From contig DASXLD010000051.1 in NCBI GenBank assembly GCA_036496385.1, forward strand, positions 1 through 5,336: a stretch of 5,336 bases of DNA. The letters run 5' to 3'. Positions 1 through 5,336 of the stretch are shown here, in pieces. The number at the start of each line of letters is the position of its first letter. Position 1 is the first letter of the stretch. The notes under the pieces were generated by a model. It searched no databases. It worked only from the letters and a program-made list of their open reading frames with translations, and was not told the origin of the DNA. The position numbers and the translations under genes were made by a program. This DNA comes from Schlegelella_A sp036496385. Lineage in GTDB: Bacteria > Pseudomonadota > Gammaproteobacteria > Burkholderiales > Burkholderiaceae_C.

Positions 1-255
1 ATTCGCGGGGCCGGTTTCCTGCGGTGCCGCATTCACGACGTCAGCATCCTGCGAGGCACGAGGTCAGCGGGGGCGTACGAATCGCCCGGGAAGAGCATGC
101 GCATGAACGCATCGTGCCGCCCTGCGTTCCGCCGGTGGGTAGTCCCTTCAATTCAGTCGGATTTGCCAGTGTTCCAACCAATGCGGCGTGAGCGGGTGCC
201 GAATACGTTGCCGACGAGCTTTTCCCTATCTGCGTGATTGACGAAAGCGGCTAGG

Positions 256-269
256 CGGCGCCGGCGCCG
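256..269. repeat. 14-bp perfect palindrome in the katG leader
   Basis: CGGCGCCGGCGCCG equals its own reverse complement and lies 46 bases before the katG start codon. It could be a protein-binding site or fold in the transcript, but such palindromes also arise by chance in GC-rich DNA. It is not a Rho-independent terminator, since no T-run follows. Confidence 0.35.
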
Positions 270-303
270 TCGACGAAACTTGCTGTCGTTCGCGACCCAC
301 CCC

Positions 304-308
304 AGGAG
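304..308 (+). promoter_or_regulatory. Ribosome binding site of katG
   Basis: AGGAG lies 7 bases before the ATG at 316. This decides the start. The reading frame is open back to a TTG at 238, but that extension would add 26 residues containing eight consecutive arginines and has no comparable site in front of it. Confidence 0.85.
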
Positions 309-315
309 AGACTTC

Positions 316-2541
<2,226 letters not shown>

Positions 2542-2565
<24 letters not shown>

Positions 2566-3585
2566 ATTTCGTTGTTCGACGCAGAACGCATGGATGGGCT
2601 CGACTCGTCCGCGCAGCGCCAGCGCGCCGAGGTCGTGGGTACGGATTTCGGGCGGCGGAGCCAGGGCGGCGAGCGCTTCCGCCGATGCGATGAAGAAGCA
2701 TCCGACTTCGCGGGTCGCCTGCTCGAGGCGCCCGGTCGTGTTCATGACGTCGCCATGGAAGACGATCGCGCGGCGCACCTGGCCGACCTCGCCGGCGATG
2801 ACCTCGCCCAGATGCAGGGCCGCACGCAGCTCCGGTTGCACGCCGAAGCGTTGCACAAACCGGTTCGCCTCCGCGGCGAGCGCCGCGCGCATCGCGAAGA
2901 GGCAGCGCACCGCCCGCGCATCGGCCACGCCGTCGGCCTCGACCCAGGTGATGACGATCTCGTCACCGACGTATTGGTAGATTTCGCCGCGGCACAGCTC
3001 GATCGGTTCGGCAACTGCCGAAAACACCGCGGCGAGGAAGCGATGCGCCTCCAGCGCCCCGAGCCGCTCGGCGATCGCGGTCGAGCCCACGACGTCGACG
3101 AAGAGGAAGAAGCGTCGCTCGGCGTAGGGCCGACGATACTTGCCGAGGAGAAGAGCCGTGAACGTGCGGTAGCCGACCAGGCCCGCGGCCTGAAACATCA
3201 TCACCACGACACCAACGGCCACGAGCGAGAGGCCAACCGCAATCAGCCCGGTGCGCACGCTATAGACGTTGACGACGCCCAAAAGCAAGCGCTCTCCCGG
3301 CTGGCCGGCGAGGACTGCCCCGGCGATCGCGCCGTAGACAAGCGTCTTCAGGATGAACACCGCGGCGAACGGCAGCGCGTCGAGCCATCGCATCGAGGCG
3401 CGAGGCAGCAGGAAGATCTCGATGCCGGCGATCCATGAAGCCGTGAACAGGGCATCGATGACACCGACCGGGATCGAGATCAGCAGGGAAACGAGCAGCG
3501 AGCGAGCGCCCGGTCCGGCATTCGCGACGCCGTAGATTGCACCGACGCCCGCACCGATGGTCGCGACTATGCGCATGATGCGCAT
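2542..3585 (-). CDS. Membrane-anchored class III adenylate/guanylate cyclase family protein
   Basis: The 347-residue protein would make a cyclic nucleotide from ATP or GTP at the inner membrane. Hydrophobic stretches at about 6-23, 29-60, 71-93 and 113-137 suggest four membrane segments. A cytoplasmic class III cyclase domain follows (about 157-330). Metal-binding aspartates are Asp164 in FVDVVGST and Asp208 in YQYVGDE. The transition-state pair is Asn282 and Arg286 in GDVMNTTGRLEQA. The two purine-selecting positions are atypical: the usual lysine four residues before the second aspartate is Gln204, and the usual Asp/Thr seven residues before the asparagine is Val275. Nucleotide specificity, and even activity, are therefore uncertain. 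The ATG at 3585 is the first plausible start. A second ATG lies three codons in, and neither has a strong Shine-Dalgarno site. The gene begins 47 bases after dhaK ends and is probably cotranscribed with it. No sensor domain other than the membrane part is seen. Confidence 0.9.
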
Positions 3586-3632
3586 GAAGCGCCGCAGTCG
3601 TTCGCGGGTGACGGCGGAAAGCGTGGCGATCT

Positions 3633-4622
3633 TCAGGCGCCCCAGCGCAGGACGGCAGTGCGCACCGGCGCATCCCACAGCGCCAGCGACGCGGCGTCGA
3701 CCGCGGTCACCGAGATCGAGCAGCCGGCCATCTCGAGCGAGGTCACGTAGGAGCCCGTCAGGTGGCGCGCGACCTTGATCCCGGCGCCGTCCAGCACCTT
3801 GTGCGCGGCCGTGACCATCAGGTACAGCTCGAGCATCGGCGTGCCGCCGAAACCGTTGACGACCAGGATCGTCTCCTGACCGTGCTTCATCGACAGGTCC
3901 TTCAGGATCGAGCCGACCAGCTCGGCCGCGATCGCGTCGGCCGAGGCCAGCTTGACCCGGCGGCGGCCCGGCTCGCCGTGGATGCCGACCCCCATCTCCA
4001 TCTCGTCGTTGCCGATCTGGAACGTCGGCTTGCCCGCCGCCGGCACGGTGCACGAAGTGAGCGCGACGCCCATCGACGCGGTCGCCTTGTTGACGCCGTC
4101 GCCGAGCGCCTTCAGCGCCATCAGGCCGTCGCCGCGCTCGGCTGCGGCGCCGACCATCTTCTCGACCACGAGCGTGCCGGCGACCCCGCGCCGGCCGGTG
4201 GTGTAGGTCGAGTTCTCGACCGCGACGTCGTCGTTGACGATGACCGTCGCGTTGTCGCTTGTCAGCATCTCGGCCGCCATCTGGAAATTCATCATGTCGC
4301 CGGAATAGTTCTTGACGATGAAAAGCGTTCCGGCGCCGCCGTCGACGGCCTCGGCCGCGGCGAGCATCTGGTCGGGCGTCGGCGAGGTGAAGACCTGGCC
4401 CGGGCACGCTGCGTCGAGCATGCCGTGGCCGACGAAGCCGGCGTGCAGCGGCTCGTGGCCCGAGCCGCCGCCCGAGATCAGCGCCACCTTGCCCGGCTTG
4501 AGCTCCTTCCTGCGCACGAACTTGCGCTCGCTGCCGAGAGTCACGATGTCGGCGTGGGCAACGGCGAATCCATCGAGCGATTCGGCAAGCACGTCGTCGA
4601 CGTCGTTCATGAGCTTTTTCAT
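3633..4622 (-). CDS. dhaK: Dihydroxyacetone kinase subunit DhaK
   Basis: This 329-residue subunit binds the ketose substrate of a two-component dihydroxyacetone kinase; in the family, phosphate is transferred to dihydroxyacetone from a nucleotide held by DhaL. The N-terminus MKKLMNDVDD is typical of DhaK. His56 in the glycine-rich GGGSGHEP and Asp109 in NYSGD match the E. coli active-site residues in number as well as context. His215 in GIHGEPG matches the histidine that binds the substrate covalently (His218 in E. coli). Length fits the DhaK family (about 330-355). The reading frame extends to a GTG at 4628, but GAGGTG at 4626-4631 is correctly placed for the ATG at 4622. dhaL lies 30 bases upstream, so the two are surely cotranscribed. 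A related short ketose such as erythrulose is a possible alternative substrate, since DhaK homologues with that role are known and the operon appears to include a transporter. Confidence 0.95.
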   Translation of the reverse strand: MKKLMNDVDDVLAESLDGFAVAHADIVTLGSERKFVRRKELKPGKVALISGGGSGHEPLHAGFVGHGMLDAACPGQVFTSPTPDQMLAAAEAVDGGAGTLFIVKNYSGDMMNFQMAAEMLTSDNATVIVNDDVAVENSTYTTGRRGVAGTLVVEKMVGAAAERGDGLMALKALGDGVNKATASMGVALTSCTVPAAGKPTFQIGNDEMEMGVGIHGEPGRRRVKLASADAIAAELVGSILKDLSMKHGQETILVVNGFGGTPMLELYLMVTAAHKVLDGAGIKVARHLTGSYVTSLEMAGCSISVTAVDAASLALWDAPVRTAVLRWGA

Positions 4623-4625
4623 GGT

Positions 4626-4631
4626 CACCTC
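4626..4631 (-). promoter_or_regulatory. Ribosome binding site of dhaK
   Basis: On the minus strand GAGGTGACC directly precedes the ATG at 4622, with five bases between GAGG and the start. The in-frame GTG at 4628 lies inside this site, so it is unlikely to be the true start. Confidence 0.8.
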
Positions 4632-4652
4632 GAGAGGAAAGTATCGGCGCGG

Positions 4653-5243
4653 CTAGAGACTGTCGCAGATCGCAGCGATGATCAACGCCGTCGAGCGCGA
4701 GCCAGGATCGACATGGCCGAGCGCCCGCTCGCCGAGGAACGAGGCGCGGCCGCGGCTCGCCGCCAGGGTCGCGGTCGCCGCTGCGCTGTCGAGCGCGCAC
4801 TGGCGAACGCGCGCGACGAGAGCGGCGCCGCTACCCGACACGAGCATGCGCTGCACCGGATCGAGGACGTCGAGCAGGGTCTTCTGGCCGACCTCGGCCT
4901 TGCCGAGGCGGGTCAGCGCGGCGATCGCCGCAGCGAGAGCCGCGCCGAGATCGGCCGGCTCGGGCTCGGCCGGCAGTTCCTTCGCCAGCGTCACGAGCAA
5001 GGTGCCGAAGACCGGACCCGACGAGCCGCCGATCGTCGCCATGCAGGTGGTGCCGGCCGCCTTCAGCGCTTCGTTGAAAGAGCTGGCGCGCCAGTCGTCG
5101 AGGCGGGCCTGGATCGCCAGCGCGCCGCGCTTCATGTTCAACCCGTGGTCGCCGTCGCCGATGGCGCTGTCGAGCTCGGTCAGCTCGTCGACGTGATCGA
5201 TCAGCGTCCGGGTGGCGGCCCGGATCAGCGACAGGTGGTCCAT
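4653..5243 (-). CDS. dhaL: Dihydroxyacetone kinase subunit DhaL
   Basis: This 196-residue subunit binds the adenine nucleotide and magnesium in the dihydroxyacetone kinase complex with DhaK. The signature ELDSAIGDGDHGLNMKRG holds the three metal-binding aspartates Asp25, Asp30 and Asp32, with the same 5- and 2-residue spacing as in E. coli DhaL. The nucleotide-binding segments follow: GGSSGPVFGT (about residues 72-81), GKAEVGQKTLLDVLDP (about 113-128) and the C-terminal HVDPGSRSTAL. It is slightly shorter than E. coli DhaL (210 residues) but appears complete at both ends. The start is the ATG at 5243, preceded by GGAG. In PTS-type systems DhaL keeps a bound ADP that DhaM rephosphorylates. No dhaM is visible in this window, so whether this enzyme uses DhaM encoded elsewhere or exchanges ATP directly cannot be told. 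It sits 35 bases after the end of the preceding gene and 30 before dhaK. Confidence 0.94.
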   Translation of the reverse strand: MDHLSLIRAATRTLIDHVDELTELDSAIGDGDHGLNMKRGALAIQARLDDWRASSFNEALKAAGTTCMATIGGSSGPVFGTLLVTLAKELPAEPEPADLGAALAAAIAALTRLGKAEVGQKTLLDVLDPVQRMLVSGSGAALVARVRQCALDSAAATATLAASRGRASFLGERALGHVDPGSRSTALIIAAICDSL

Positions 5244-5251
5244 GGGATGGG

Positions 5252-5255
5252 CTCC
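5252..5255 (-). promoter_or_regulatory. Ribosome binding site of dhaL
   Basis: GGAG on the minus strand lies 8 bases before the ATG at 5243, within the short gap to the preceding gene. It supports this start and shows that dhaL has its own translation signal. Confidence 0.65.
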
Positions 5256-5278
5256 GGGGCATGCGTTCGTGGAGCCGG

Positions 5279-5336
5279 CTAGCCGGCGACGCGGCGGCCG
5301 GCGGCGTCGAACCAGAGCGGCCGGTCGAGCTCGACC
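5279..5336 (-). CDS. C-terminal end of a protein, probably an ABC transporter ATP-binding subunit (partial)
   Basis: Only the last 18 codons are in the window. They read VELDRPLWFDAAGRRVAG and end in TAG at 5279-5281. A short beta-strand followed by an aromatic-Phe-Asp and a Gly-Arg-rich end is typical of the C-terminal regulatory (TOBE) region of sugar ABC transporter ATPases of the MalK/UgpC type, which often end in a LHLFDxxTGxR-like sequence. This rests on a very short match. The gene runs in the same direction as dhaL, with a 35-base gap, so it is likely the preceding gene of the same operon. A transporter there would supply the substrate of the DhaKL kinase. Any other protein with a similar tail remains possible. 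Confidence 0.5.
   Translation of the reverse strand, partial: VELDRPLWFDAAGRRVAG

Larger units (their letters stand above)
1..315. other. Region upstream of katG with no supportable gene
   Basis: I find no gene here that I can name. On the plus strand one frame is open from the window edge to a TGA at 235-237, and another is open to a TGA at 188-190. On the minus strand a frame of about 40 codons lies between stops and ends with TGA at 33-35. The left half (about 1-145) has GC-rich third positions in the first plus frame and equally in that minus frame, because the two share third positions. It could therefore be the end of a gene or a degraded remnant. From about 148 to 240 the sequence is less GC-rich, as expected for a promoter region, but no convincing -35/-10 pair stands out. 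A 14-bp perfect palindrome lies at 256-269. Confidence 0.5.

Noticed and set aside
200..251. Possible OxyR site or sigma-70 promoter before katG
   Set aside because: CTAT at 226-229 is followed after seven bases by ATTG, a partial match only, and the other OxyR quarters are absent. TTGCCG at 208-213 is not spaced properly from TATCTG at 227-232.
238..315. TTG start giving katG a 26-residue extension
   Set aside because: The extension has eight arginines in a row and no ribosome site. AGGAG at 304-308 fits the ATG at 316, and the product then begins like other KatG proteins.
2566..2600. Small inverted repeat GTTC...GAAC after katG
   Set aside because: The stem has only four base pairs with no T-run, and it lies inside the cyclase coding sequence, so it is not credible as a terminator.
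2572..3438. A 288-codon plus-strand frame opposite the cyclase
   Set aside because: The opposite strand has clear cyclase motifs and membrane segments, while this frame has neither motif nor a convincing start.
3586..4800. Long N-terminal extension of the cyclase frame back through dhaK and into dhaL
   Set aside because: The frame is open only because it shadows dhaK and the end of dhaL. The extension is Arg/Gly-rich with no domain, and the cyclase starts naturally at 3585.
3762..5282. A 506-codon open frame on the plus strand opposite dhaK and dhaL
   Set aside because: It is antisense to two genes with complete active sites and runs across the gap between them. Its composition is the usual Arg/Ala/His/Asp-rich shadow.

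Overview
This is a GC-rich bacterial window with G or C at most third codon positions. The catalase-peroxidase resembles, from memory, the Burkholderia KatG proteins closely, so a betaproteobacterium (Burkholderiales or a relative) is the likeliest source. That assignment is an inference. No RNA gene, insertion sequence, CRISPR array or phage gene was seen.

Layout: positions 1-315 hold no gene I can support, only short open stretches and the katG leader. A complete katG runs rightward (316-2565). Everything after it lies on the minus strand and reads right to left: the last codons of a protein entering from the right edge (5279-5336, probably an ABC transporter ATPase tail), dhaL (4653-5243), dhaK (3633-4622), and a membrane-bound class III nucleotide cyclase (2542-3585). 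The minus-strand gaps are about 35, 30 and 47 bases, so these genes look like one transcription unit. katG and the cyclase converge, and their coding ends overlap by 24 bp.

Function: KatG removes hydrogen peroxide. DhaK and DhaL are the substrate-binding and nucleotide-binding subunits of a dihydroxyacetone-type kinase, which probably phosphorylates dihydroxyacetone or a related short ketose brought in by the upstream transporter. No dhaM phosphodonor gene follows dhaK. The next gene is instead a cyclase with four predicted membrane segments. Its metal-binding and transition-state residues are present, but its two purine-selecting positions are not canonical. The dhaL-dhaK-cyclase arrangement and the atypical cyclase site are the most interesting points. 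No wholly new system is evident.
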